This document shows, piece after piece, positions 10,486 through 20,433 of a stretch of 64,000 bases of DNA. This stretch comes from Bacteroides nordii WAL 11050 = JCM 12987 (GTDB lineage: Bacteria; Bacteroidota; Bacteroidia; Bacteroidales; Bacteroidaceae). The translations under genes were made by a program, and so were the position numbers. The stretch is taken from positions 1-64,000 of the forward strand of contig BAJA01000026.1 in the NCBI GenBank assembly GCA_000613465.1. The letters run 5' to 3'. Position 1 is the stretch's first letter. The number at the start of each line of letters is the position of its first letter. A model generated the notes under the pieces. That model made no database searches. It was not told the DNA's origin and worked only from the letters and a program-made list of their open reading frames with translations.

Positions 10486-11931
10486 ATGAAAAAGTTATTA
10501 CTTGGAGCAGCTATGTTGTTGGGCGGTATTTCTTTGAATGCCCAGGATGGTCCTCAAATTGGTAAAGATGATGCTACTTACACAGATGTAGATGTAAATG
10601 GTCAGACTATGGCTGTATACCCATTGTGGGGATGGTATACTGCATTAGGAAATCAGAACTATGGAATAATCGGAGCTAATTCTCGTGGTATGGCAATTTC
10701 TGCTGACGGGAGTAAAATGCTGATTTCAAACAGAGTTGCTGATAATGATATTCATGTAGAAGTTTATAATGCTTTGACTGGTGAGCATATAAAATCGGTT
10801 CAGGTATCAAAAGACATCTGGTATCGTGGTAAAACTACAGATAAAGATGGGAATGAAGTTGATGATATTTCCGGATTCCAGGCGAATGATATTCAGGTGG
10901 ATGCAGCAGGTAATGTTTTGTTATGGAGAATGACAACTAATATTGGAGTTTCACCGGCAGAATGTTGGGTTGTAAACTTGGAAGATGGTAGTGTGAAAAA
11001 TATCTTGAGTACAACAGTTGAAGGACTTGAAGGACGTTTTGACTATTGTGGTGTTTATGGTGATGTTGTGAATGGCGATGGATATATTCTTTCTGCTACT
11101 TCTAATGGCGATGAATTGTATGGAAAAACTGTACTGAAATGGCGTTATGTTGGCGGTAAACTTCAACCTCAGGAAGAATCAGATCAGATTTTTATTCAGG
11201 AATATTATCCAACGGCTGCATCAAATAATTATGGTACACGCGTTTGCCCGGTTGATGAAAATCTTTTCTATATGGATGCTTTTACTGCCTATGCAACCCT
11301 TTATAATATGGATGGAACGATTGCCGATAGCTTTGCAAGTATCACTGATGAGGAAGCAAGAAAAGCTATTCAGCCAATGAGTGCCGGTAATAATGGTGTC
11401 GCAGAATTCTCATTAGGAGGGGTTAATTATGCTATTTATAGTATTTCAAATCAGCTTGATGCAATTCAAACAGGATTACGTTTGGTTTCCTTGAATGATG
11501 CAATGGAGTTCTCTTCTATGAAGTTAGTCTATGATTTACCACAGAAAGGATTAGGAAATATTTCTAATCCGGAACGAACAGTACTTCCACGTGTGGTAGT
11601 AAATGAAGAAAAAGGTATTGCACGTATTATAATTTATTGTAATCGTGGTGGTGCTGTTGCCTATGATTTTGGAACAAGAGTGGATATAGACAAAGAACAT
11701 AAAGGAGGTCCTGATGGTATACAGAATGGATTTATGTCAACATTGCAAATAATTTCGTCTAAAGGAGAAGTGGTGCTTTCAGAAACAGCTGACATTGAAC
11801 TCTATAATTTGATTGGACAGAAAGTGGCAGAAAGAACAAATACGACTTCAATTAAAGCATTGCCGGGAATTTACGTTTTGAAAGCAAAGAATGCTGGCAA
11901 TATCTTGAATACGAAAGTTGTTGTTGAATAA
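10486..11931 (+). CDS. Secreted propeller-like protein with T9SS-like C-terminal domain
   Basis: The product is 481 aa with a signal peptide (1-19, ISLNA|Q). The body has repeated patterns such as RGMAISADGSKMLISNR, NDIQVDAAGNVLLWRM and NLFYMDAFTAYATLYN that suggest a beta-propeller. The last 70 residues (ISSKGEVVLSETADIELYN to the end, with ALPGIYVLKA) match the type-A T9SS sorting-domain pattern. The same propeller style recurs in the C-terminal half of the large amidase at 26428. No catalytic motif was seen, so a binding or scaffold role is likely. It is followed by a strong terminator, so it probably ends the first transcription unit. Confidence 0.82.
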   Translation: MKKLLLGAAMLLGGISLNAQDGPQIGKDDATYTDVDVNGQTMAVYPLWGWYTALGNQNYGIIGANSRGMAISADGSKMLISNRVADNDIHVEVYNALTGEHIKSVQVSKDIWYRGKTTDKDGNEVDDISGFQANDIQVDAAGNVLLWRMTTNIGVSPAECWVVNLEDGSVKNILSTTVEGLEGRFDYCGVYGDVVNGDGYILSATSNGDELYGKTVLKWRYVGGKLQPQEESDQIFIQEYYPTAASNNYGTRVCPVDENLFYMDAFTAYATLYNMDGTIADSFASITDEEARKAIQPMSAGNNGVAEFSLGGVNYAIYSISNQLDAIQTGLRLVSLNDAMEFSSMKLVYDLPQKGLGNISNPERTVLPRVVVNEEKGIARIIIYCNRGGAVAYDFGTRVDIDKEHKGGPDGIQNGFMSTLQIISSKGEVVLSETADIELYNLIGQKVAERTNTTSIKALPGIYVLKAKNAGNILNTKVVVE

Positions 11932-11979
11932 TATTGCATTTTGAATATCTCATTTCGGATGAGAGCATTCTGAAATACC

Positions 11980-12039
11980 GAGCTGTATCTGTGAGAATAT
12001 GCCGTCTTTTTAATGCGGATATATAAATAGATACAGCTC
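11980..12039 (+). terminator. Rho-independent terminator after the propeller-like gene
   Basis: GAGCTGTATCT (11980-11990) and AGATACAGCTC (12029-12039) form a perfect 11-bp stem, immediately followed by TTTTTA. The 38-base loop has a second, imperfect inner stem. It separates the 0.3-11.9 kb unit from the phosphodiester glycosidase genes. Confidence 0.75.
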
Positions 12040-12076
12040 TTTTTATTTCTTATTCTTTAGCTTGAAAAATAAAATT

Positions 12077-14512
12077 ATGAAAACATTATCAGCACTATTT
12101 TTATCTTTATTTTTCCTCTCAAATTATTGCAGCATTTCTTTGGCACAAACCACTGTTACAATTGGAGGAACGGAGTACCAGGCCGATACATTGAGCCATT
12201 TTAAAGTCGGACCAGGCTCTTATTATACAGCTATGCATTATTACACATCAAGTGTGAAACTTCGTACATTTTTTCTGGAAGTCGATGCAACAAATCCCTA
12301 TATCTCTTTTGAGGCTGTTCATGGAAAAGATTCTTTGATTACCTGTGAAGGCATCAGTTCTATGGCTCAACGGAAAAGTAAAGAAGGTAAGGTATATTTC
12401 GGAGGAACGAATGCAGACTTTTTTGCTACTTCAGGAGATGTCGGATATCCGATTCATGGAAGTATCGTCGAAGGACAGATGGGACGAACTCCTGCTCAGA
12501 CTCCACATATCGCTTTTTCTGGTAAAGATGTTATAATTGATAACATGCTTTTTGCGAATTCTACTTGTTCAATAGGTGAAAAAGTATACCCAATAAATGG
12601 TGTAAATGTAGGAAGAGGCGAAAACCAATTAATCTTGTATAATACATTAAATGGCAATTATACGCATACCAATGCCTATGGAGTAGAAGTGCTTGTGCAG
12701 TTAGAATCTACTATGGTCTGGACAGTGAATAAAGATTTAAAAGTGAAGGTGGTTAAAGTGGTTGATGGAAAAGGTAATATGCAAATACCGGCAGGACATG
12801 CTGTTTTATCTGGTCATGGAACTGTTGCCGGAGTATTAAAGTCTTTGGTAGAAGGTGATGAACTTACTCTTTTTATTGGTGTAAACAAAACAGCTGGAAG
12901 TGCTTCTCAACTAACAGCCATGGTGGGAGGTGATAGAATAATTTTAAAAGATGGTGTTGTACAGGACAATGATTGGGCTGAAAGACATCCTCGTACTGCC
13001 ATAGGATATTCTGCTGATGGGAAGAAAGTATACTTTTGTGTGGTAGATGGGCGTTCGTCTTTTTCTACCGGATTGACAACAAAACATTTGGCAGATATAA
13101 TGAAGAGTGCAGGTGCAACTACCGCTTTGAATCTTGATGGTGGTGGGTCCAGTGGCATGTATTTGAATAAGTTCGGTTTGATGAATACGCCAAGTGATGG
13201 TCATGAACGTGCAGTTTCTAATGGTATATTTGCCGTGGATTTGTCAGCAAGTGATGATGTGATTGCGGAAATTCTTCCTTATGAGAAAACTGTGATGTTA
13301 CCAGTATATGGATCATATACACCTGTTATTTATGGCTATAATCAGTATGGAACACTTATAAATTTAGGTTTGAAAAATGTGACTTATAGCTGTGAAAAGG
13401 AAGTAGGTACCGTAAGAGAGGATGGGTCTTTCTTTGCTAATGGAAGTCGAGATGGTATACTAAAAGTCAAATGGAATCAACTGGAAACGTCAATCCATAT
13501 CAAATATTTAAAAGAAGAAGAAATTTCTCTTCGTTTAGATTCGGTGATAATTGATGGATACACCGGTTATCCAGTTGAATTGAATGCACGTATAGGAGAT
13601 AAAGAATATCCTTTGGCACCTTATGCATTGGAATGGAGCATTGATAATCCAACGATTTGTTCGATTAATGATGGAATTGTTACCGGACTTAAAAATGGAG
13701 AAACGATTATTCGTGGTACACTTGATGATCTGAAATGTGCGTTAAAAGTGAAGGTACAAATCCCGGAGAAGCATTCACTTTCATTACTTCCGCTGATAAA
13801 TGATGAATGGACAGTAAAAGCAAGTACGAATATAAAGAATATAGAATTACTATCAGATGGAATTCGGTATACATATTCATCTGGCCGTTCGCCTTTTATT
13901 GAACTTGCAAAAACTTTCGACCTTTATAGCTTACCCAATGCGATTCGTTTTATGATTAATCCGGGAAATGCAGCTGTTTCAAAAGTTATTATTTCTGGTA
14001 GAGAGAACTTGTCGTCTTCTAATTCTATTTATGAATATACGAATGAGCTTGTAAAGAATCAAGATGCAGAGATACTTTTGGCAATGAAAGACTGGTTTGC
14101 AAAAGAGCCGGAACATGCTTCCTTCCCTATTCATTTCAGTTCAATCAAGTTTCCTTTAGTTGCTTCGGGGAATGTGGCTGGTGAGAATACTATCTATATC
14201 AGAAATATGGAACTTATTTATGACCAGATTTCAGTAGGACTCTCTTCATTAAAATTACTTTCTTCATTAGTTATATATCCTAACCCGACAGCTGATGGCC
14301 GTGCATATGTGGCATTGAAGAATGAGGATATACATATAACAAGTGCTTCGATCTTTAGTCCTGAGGGAAGATTATTAAATGTAATATCAGCTGATAATTC
14401 TACTTGTAATTTATTGGAACTACCTGTGAGTAACATGACTTCTGGCATTTATCTGATAAAAGTTTGTATGGATGATGGTAGTAACGAAACAATGAAGCTC
14501 ATAATAAAATAA
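12077..14512 (+). CDS. NAGPA/DUF2233 phosphodiester glycosidase-family protein, paralog 1
   Basis: The product is 811 aa from the ATG at 12077; an in-frame TTG at 12062 would add five residues before a good signal peptide (MKTLSALFLSLFFLS) and was not chosen. The NAGPA/DUF2233 domain (about 85-390) has GTNADFF, PRTAIGYS, VVDGRSS and ALNLDGGGSSG with D354. The family includes the human uncovering enzyme, which removes GlcNAc from a phosphodiester. Downstream are a Big_2-like Ig segment (GIVTGLKNGETIIRGTL), a beta-sandwich region (about 575-720) and a T9SS-like tail (IYPNPTADG to MTSGIYLIKV). It is the first of four paralogs and has all the conserved motifs. Confidence 0.9.
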   Translation: MKTLSALFLSLFFLSNYCSISLAQTTVTIGGTEYQADTLSHFKVGPGSYYTAMHYYTSSVKLRTFFLEVDATNPYISFEAVHGKDSLITCEGISSMAQRKSKEGKVYFGGTNADFFATSGDVGYPIHGSIVEGQMGRTPAQTPHIAFSGKDVIIDNMLFANSTCSIGEKVYPINGVNVGRGENQLILYNTLNGNYTHTNAYGVEVLVQLESTMVWTVNKDLKVKVVKVVDGKGNMQIPAGHAVLSGHGTVAGVLKSLVEGDELTLFIGVNKTAGSASQLTAMVGGDRIILKDGVVQDNDWAERHPRTAIGYSADGKKVYFCVVDGRSSFSTGLTTKHLADIMKSAGATTALNLDGGGSSGMYLNKFGLMNTPSDGHERAVSNGIFAVDLSASDDVIAEILPYEKTVMLPVYGSYTPVIYGYNQYGTLINLGLKNVTYSCEKEVGTVREDGSFFANGSRDGILKVKWNQLETSIHIKYLKEEEISLRLDSVIIDGYTGYPVELNARIGDKEYPLAPYALEWSIDNPTICSINDGIVTGLKNGETIIRGTLDDLKCALKVKVQIPEKHSLSLLPLINDEWTVKASTNIKNIELLSDGIRYTYSSGRSPFIELAKTFDLYSLPNAIRFMINPGNAAVSKVIISGRENLSSSNSIYEYTNELVKNQDAEILLAMKDWFAKEPEHASFPIHFSSIKFPLVASGNVAGENTIYIRNMELIYDQISVGLSSLKLLSSLVIYPNPTADGRAYVALKNEDIHITSASIFSPEGRLLNVISADNSTCNLLELPVSNMTSGIYLIKVCMDDGSNETMKLIIK

Positions 14513-14574
14513 TAGTATGTTCATATACTTGAGGTAATGATTAAATTACTTTTAAACTAATAAATGTGACTGAC

Positions 14575-17019
14575 ATGAATAGAGTTTTGTTTACATTATT
14601 TTTATTACTTCTTGGGCAATATTCACTTGCCCAAGAGTATATTACGATAAATGATAAACCGTATCGTATTGATACACTGGTTTATAAGCATCAAGTTGGA
14701 CCTGGAACAGAATATGTTTATATTGATTTACCGGAATTTCCTTTAAAAATCCATGTATTGGAAGTCAATCTTAGAAATCCCAACGTAAAGTTAGAAACCT
14801 GTTTGGGAGGAGATAGTGCTGTTGCAACTGAGCGCCCGACTCAAATGGCTATACGAAAGTCGGCTCCGGGACATAATGTTTTTGCAGCTACTAATGGTGA
14901 TTTTTATTTTTATATAGATCCTGTTGAGATAGGTATACCTCGTAGCGGACAGTTTATTAATAATGAATGTGTTACTAATCCTGTAGGAAGAGCTGCATTT
15001 GTTTTAGATAAAAATAATCGTCCTTATATTGATAGGATAGACTTTTCCGGAACAGTAAAAAGTGGTAATAGAGCAACCCGGCTGCATACAGTAAATATGC
15101 AACGTTTAGAGTGGGAACCACAAGTGACCGATTTATTAACCCTTTATACTAATGCCTATGGTACATATACCAGTGGGATTGAGGGAGGTACAAAAGTTAT
15201 TATAACCCCTAGAAACGGTGAAACCTTCTTTTTCTCGGCAAATAAGGAAATAACTTGTATTGCGGAAGAAATAATAGAAAATCACGGTTTTAGCCCTATT
15301 CCAGAGGGAAAGGCTGTACTACATGGGAGAGGAGTATCATCTGATTTCTTAAAAAAAATGAAAGTCGGAGATGAATTGACAATCAATCTTAAAACGGATT
15401 TGAGAAGTAATCCGGGAGCATTGGACGACTTCAAAGAATTGATGGGAGGAAGCGATCATATTCTCTTGAAAAATGGGCAACGGTATGAAGGAGATGAATC
15501 TGCAAATCCTCGTACCGGTATCGGATTTTCAAAAGATAGTACGATTGTTTATTTAGTTGAAGTTGATGGTCGGCAAACTTCTTCACGTGGAGTAACTCTC
15601 TTTGAATTTGGAGATATTTTTAAAGGAATTGGAGCATGGAATGCTGTTAATCTGGATGGCGGAGGCTCTTCTGTTATGTATGTTAATGGAGAAGTTAAAA
15701 ACTCCCCTTCTGATGGTGCAGTACGCCCTGTCGGTAATGGGATGTTAGTTGTGTCGAATGCTCCTGAAGACCAAGAGATTGCTTCGCTCGCTTTTGCACC
15801 AGTGTCTTATACACTACCGACGTGTGGCTTTTTAAAACTTGCTGTATATGCTTATAATAGATACGGTGATTTGTTGAGCAAGGATCTTCAGAATGTTTCA
15901 TTTTCATGTACTCCGGAGATAGGATATATAACTGCAGAAGGTAATTTTATTGGTGCGGAAAAAATCGGTACTGGAATATTATCCGCAGAGTATAAAGGGG
16001 TGAAGACCTCAAGGCCGGTCTCATTAGTTGAGTCTTCATTTAAGTTGAGATTGGATTCTGTTTTACTCAATAATATTTCTACATATCATATTGAATTATT
16101 GGCAGAGGTAGAAAATAAAACGTTGTTTGTGGCACCGGAATTATTACAATGGGAAGTTGAAAATCCTTCAGTTTGCTCAGTAACTGAAGGAGTACTAAAA
16201 GGATTATCCAATGGAGTGACATATATTCATGGAACATTGGGAGAGTTCTCATGCAAACAGAAGGTTAAAGTGGAAATACCTTCTCAACCAATTTTGGAGA
16301 TGCCTGTTTTGTCTACTCCTTCCTGGAGTGTAAAAAGTACCTCTAATTTGAAGAATATAAAATTATTACCTGATGGAATAGAGTATGACTACTCTGCCGG
16401 ACGTTCTCCGTTTATAGAATTGATGAATGATTTTTGTTTATATAGTTTGCCAACATCTGTGCGTATAATATTGAATCCGGGAAAAGCTGGTTTGAATAAG
16501 GTTACTTTCTCTTTACGGACAAACGATAAATCTGCTTATACTCCGTATGAATTTACTGATATTTCGAAAGATGAAGATCGTGAAATTGTAATACCAGCCT
16601 CGGATATTTTAACAGATGTAAATGACAAAGTCGGATATCCCATACATTTTCATTCGATGAGGTTTGCATTTACTTCTGATAATCCTGTAGGGCATAATAA
16701 AATTCAGATCAAAGAAATGGTTATGGTATATGACTATATTACGGTTGGTTTCCCCGAACTGAAAACTCTTTCCTGGTTATCCATTTATCCTAATCCGGCA
16801 AAAAAAGAAGCTTGTTTGAATGTTAATCTGGATAAAAAAACAGATATCAGTTTAAGAATTTATACAAGTACCGGAATGATGGTTGCATCTGAAGATTACA
16901 AAATGAGTGATGGAAGAAATCTTGTTTTACCGATAAACAATTTAGCTAATGGTACTTATTTGGTGAAAGTGTTAGTTGGTGGTAAAACAGATACGGTTAA
17001 GTTGATTATACATAACTAA
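14575..17019 (+). CDS. NAGPA/DUF2233 phosphodiester glycosidase-family protein, paralog 2
   Basis: The product is 814 aa from the ATG at 14575; a GTG three codons earlier is possible but less likely. The signal peptide is MNRVLFTLFLLLLGQYSLA|Q. The catalytic-type domain holds ATNGDFYF, PRTGIGFS, EVDGRQTSS and AVNLDGGGSSV with D361. It then has the same Big_2-like segment (EGVLKGLSNGVTYIHGTL), C-terminal sandwich and T9SS-like tail (SWLSIYPNPAKKE, LANGTYLVKVL) as paralog 1. The spacing of 62 bases indicates one operon. Paralogs 1 and 2 share the layout from end to end, so they arose by tandem duplication, but are well diverged, suggesting different substrates. Confidence 0.9.
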   Translation: MNRVLFTLFLLLLGQYSLAQEYITINDKPYRIDTLVYKHQVGPGTEYVYIDLPEFPLKIHVLEVNLRNPNVKLETCLGGDSAVATERPTQMAIRKSAPGHNVFAATNGDFYFYIDPVEIGIPRSGQFINNECVTNPVGRAAFVLDKNNRPYIDRIDFSGTVKSGNRATRLHTVNMQRLEWEPQVTDLLTLYTNAYGTYTSGIEGGTKVIITPRNGETFFFSANKEITCIAEEIIENHGFSPIPEGKAVLHGRGVSSDFLKKMKVGDELTINLKTDLRSNPGALDDFKELMGGSDHILLKNGQRYEGDESANPRTGIGFSKDSTIVYLVEVDGRQTSSRGVTLFEFGDIFKGIGAWNAVNLDGGGSSVMYVNGEVKNSPSDGAVRPVGNGMLVVSNAPEDQEIASLAFAPVSYTLPTCGFLKLAVYAYNRYGDLLSKDLQNVSFSCTPEIGYITAEGNFIGAEKIGTGILSAEYKGVKTSRPVSLVESSFKLRLDSVLLNNISTYHIELLAEVENKTLFVAPELLQWEVENPSVCSVTEGVLKGLSNGVTYIHGTLGEFSCKQKVKVEIPSQPILEMPVLSTPSWSVKSTSNLKNIKLLPDGIEYDYSAGRSPFIELMNDFCLYSLPTSVRIILNPGKAGLNKVTFSLRTNDKSAYTPYEFTDISKDEDREIVIPASDILTDVNDKVGYPIHFHSMRFAFTSDNPVGHNKIQIKEMVMVYDYITVGFPELKTLSWLSIYPNPAKKEACLNVNLDKKTDISLRIYTSTGMMVASEDYKMSDGRNLVLPINNLANGTYLVKVLVGGKTDTVKLIIHN

Positions 17020-17041
17020 TCATGTAACATATAAAAATAGT

Positions 17042-19530
17042 ATGAAAATGAAAAAGTTTTTATTGGCATTACCTTTACTCTTTGGACAATATGTGTATGC
17101 CGGAGGTATATAACGATCAATGAGAAGCCTCATTATATAGATACTCTTGAGTGTAAAGTTGTTGGTCCGGGAGCTATTTATACTTCAATTTATATTCCTG
17201 ATATACCCGCTTACACCTATATCCTTAAACTGGATATGCATAATCCATACAATAAGATTGAAACTTTTCTGGCCAATGATAGCATACCGGGGACAGAACT
17301 TGTAACGCATGCTTGTGAGCGCATGACTTATGAGGGACATAAAGCATATTGTGGTATAAATGGTGATTTTTTTAATGTAACTGATCATCATGAGTTTCCT
17401 TTGGGAGCTCCTCGTGGAGGTAGTATTAAAGATGGTGAAATACAACGTGAACCCCGGGATGCCTGGTGGGGATTTGCTACCATAGACGTGAATAATGTTC
17501 CGGTTTTCGATCATATGGAGTTTGAGGGTAAGGTTGACGCCGGGGATGCCGGAACTTATAAATTTCAGCATGTTAATATTCCTCGTGCAGATTGCTCTGC
17601 TTGTGATTTAACTTTTTATAATCGGTTTGCAGGAGAGAAAACACGTCAAGATGAAAATTTCAGTGAGATGTTTGGAGTAGAACGTACTGAGGTATATTTA
17701 AGTTTGAAATCTGGTGAAAAGTGGAGAGTGAATAAACCAGTAAAGTGCATTGTCGGAAAAAGGATAGAAAACAGAGGAAGTAATCCGATTGCTGCTGATG
17801 AATACGTACTTTCTGGTACAAGTGAGCAATCCCGAGCTTTTTTACGTAATTTGAAAGAGGGACAGGAAATCACTATTAATATGGGGATACGTTGTGTGAA
17901 TTTTGGAACTTATCCGGAGATTGAGCAAATGATAGGTGGCAATACAGCATTAATGTACGACGGAGTACTTACAGAGCGTAATACTACAGAAAACTATAAT
18001 GCGGTTCCATATCCGCGTACTGCTGTTGGAGCTTCTAAAGACAAACGTTGGGTGTACCTATTAGTTGCGGATGGTAAGACATCAGCTTCTATTGGATTGA
18101 CCACTACGGAAGTTTGTGATATTTTGAAACATTGGGGGGCTGTAGATGCCATTGGGCTTGACGGTGGAGGTTCTTCTGAAATAATAGTAAACAATAAAGT
18201 TGCCAATCGTCCGGCTGATGGAAAAGAGCGACCTGTAGGTAACGGTTGGTTGGTTGTAGATTTATCTCAGGAATCTCAGGATATTACCCGTCTACGTTTT
18301 TCGGACTATAAGTTTGAATTACCTAAATATGGTATAATTAAACCGAAAATAATGGGCTATAATCAGTATGATAGATTACTTACTGATAATCTTGAGGATG
18401 TTACCTTCTCCTGTTCTCCAAATCTTGGGCATATTGATGAGGCAGGTAATTTTGTGGTTTCAGGAGATGCTGTATCTGGTACTTTGACTGCTCATTATGG
18501 AAAGTTAGAAGTTTCTCAAACTGTTTATGTAAAAGAAGTGAAGGATTTTTCTATTCGTTTGGATTCTGTACTCCTGGATTCTAAGATTCATTATCCGATT
18601 GAAGTAGAAACAACTTTGGAAGGAAATAAAGTCTTAATAGATCATAATGCTTTGGATTGGAGAGTTGAAGATGAGAATATTTGTAAAGTCAACAAAGGTG
18701 TTTTAACTGCTGTAGCCAATGGTTCCTCTATGGTTACGGGCTCAATGAATGATTATCAGGGAACATTAAAAGTGAATGTTGAAATACCTTCTGCCTCCTC
18801 ATTACCTGCTATTAGTTTTACGGATCCTTCGCTTAAGTTAACTTCCAATCTGAAAGGTATTTCAATGAGTGGTACAAGCACATTGAATATTGCTTATAAA
18901 TATTCGTCTACTCGTACTCCTTATTTCACATTGGCAAAAAAAATGAATCTTTATAGTTTGCCTAAGGCTCTGAAGATTGTATTTAATCCTCACGAATTAC
19001 CTTTGAATAAGATTGTTCTGGATCTTGTTCCTAATAATTTATCTCACTCTGTAGTAAAAGAATTTTCCGATTTTAAGGTAAATGAAGATAATGTGATTTA
19101 TTTATCTCTGGCAGATCTTGTTGATGATCCTACGGATATGGCTATTTGGCCACTCAAATTTAATTCAATAAAGGTAACTCTTAATGCTTCCGGACACACT
19201 GTTGGAGCTGAGTATGCTTTCGAGTTGAAAGAGTTTTCGTTGATTTATGAAGAACAAGGAGATGGTATTGTACCTAATAGGATAGGAGATAATGAGATAA
19301 GCCTTTTGACGGATGTTGATGGAACTTATTTGTCATTTAGTATGGATAAAGAGTTGCCTGTGAGTTATGAGATATATTCAGTTTCGGGTATGGCAGTAAA
19401 AATGAAAAAACTGGGTCGCCTTCAGACTGGCAAAATCAGGTTGGATGACTCTGGAGTGAATAAAGGAATTTATCTGTTGAAGGTTTATAAGGGAGCAGAG
19501 GTTTCTGTATTTAAGTTTATGAAATATTAG
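17042..19530 (+). pseudogene. NAGPA/DUF2233 phosphodiester glycosidase-family protein, paralog 3, signal peptide out of frame
   Basis: The start at 17042 encodes a signal peptide (MKMKKFLLALPLLFGQYVYA) but meets TAA at 17111-17113. The mature protein continues in the -1 frame: YITINEKPHYIDTLE begins at 17107 and aligns by eye with YITINDKPYRIDTLV of paralog 2. The longest intact frame with an ATG begins only at 17236 and would lack a signal. One missing base near 17101-17106 explains this; the repaired product is 829 aa. The domain itself is intact (INGDFFNV, PRTAVGAS, VADGKTSA, GLDGGGSSE), as are the Big_2-like, sandwich and tail regions. It leads the first glycosidase-propeller-amidase module. 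Confidence 0.85.
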
Positions 19531-19560
19531 TTGGGTTAGTACAATTTTAAATAGAATATT

Positions 19561-20427
19561 ATGAAGAAGAGTATTTGTATATGGATATTATTAATTTGTA
19601 ATGTCACCTGGGTCGAAGCACAAATGGTTTCGGTAGTGCAACGAATTACTGTGGAGAAAAAAGTACCGGCTTTTTATCCGGTGTTTAATTCGGATGGTTC
19701 TGAATTGTTGTATACGTCTGAGAATTATAAGGGTTTGTATCTGTATAAGCTGAATAATAAAACTTCTCTGATGATTACAGATGCTGAGGGTGCAGGGTAT
19801 TCTCCGGATTTCAGTCAGAATAATGATAAGATCTATTATAGGTCGGTGGAAAGAGAAAATATGCACCGGCAGAATACTTTGATGTGTTATGATCGTCAAT
19901 TGTTGCAGTCAAAGAATTGTATGAATTCTCCTGTACGTCTTCAATCTGAATTGAATAAAGTTCGTATGGGCCTGGAATTTAAGGGGAAGGAGAGTATAAA
20001 TGCTTATACAGAGAAGCTTCAGTTGATTGTTGAACGCAATGGAGATCGTAAGGTGCTTGAACCACTATCAAAAGGGAGCCGATATTTGTGGGGATCTTTA
20101 TCCCCTGATAAAACTAAAATTTTATTTACTGCAACCGGAAAAGGAACTTATATCTGTGATTTGAATGGGAAGATTCTTTCTGAGATAGGCTATCTGAATG
20201 CTCCTGTATGGTATGACGATCATAAAATCGTAGGTATGGCTGATAAAGATAATGGAGATTATATAACAGAGTCATCCGTTGTAATGGTATCTGCTGATGG
20301 GAAACAAAGACAAGTATTGTCCCTTTTTACAGAGATAGCAATGTATCCAACCACTAATTGGAAAAGTGGTAAGATAGCCTACAATACTTTGGAGGGTGAA
20401 ATTATAGTATTAGAATTAAAAAAATAG
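19561..20427 (+). CDS. Secreted TolB/PD40-like beta-propeller protein, copy 1
   Basis: The product is 288 aa with a signal peptide (1-20, WVEA|Q). Repeated blades have the PD40 pattern: YPVFNSDGSELLYTS, YSPDFSQNNDKIYYRS, WGSLSPDKTKILFTA and YPTTNWKSGKIAYNT. This resembles the periplasmic TolB propeller and other WD40-like binders. No enzyme motif was seen. The gene sits between a phosphodiester glycosidase and an amidase (gaps 30 and 6 bases), and a paralog holds the same place in the second module at 25507, so it probably assists these enzymes, for instance by binding the polymer. That function is inference. Confidence 0.85.
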   Translation: MKKSICIWILLICNVTWVEAQMVSVVQRITVEKKVPAFYPVFNSDGSELLYTSENYKGLYLYKLNNKTSLMITDAEGAGYSPDFSQNNDKIYYRSVERENMHRQNTLMCYDRQLLQSKNCMNSPVRLQSELNKVRMGLEFKGKESINAYTEKLQLIVERNGDRKVLEPLSKGSRYLWGSLSPDKTKILFTATGKGTYICDLNGKILSEIGYLNAPVWYDDHKIVGMADKDNGDYITESSVVMVSADGKQRQVLSLFTEIAMYPTTNWKSGKIAYNTLEGEIIVLELKK

Positions 20428-20433
20428 GCTACT

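Noticed and set aside
12062..12077. TTG start for NAGPA paralog 1
   Set aside because: The ATG at 12077 starts an ideal signal peptide; the extension adds a lysine and asparagine-rich stretch with no support.
7..14540. TTGAGGTAATGA repeated at 7-18 and 14529-14540
   Set aside because: A 12-base match between two A/T-rich gaps is close to chance and the flanks do not match.
17090..17120. Programmed -1 frameshift in NAGPA paralog 3
   Set aside because: No slippery heptamer is visible and the same kind of single-base break occurs in eight unrelated genes of the window, so a read error is more likely.
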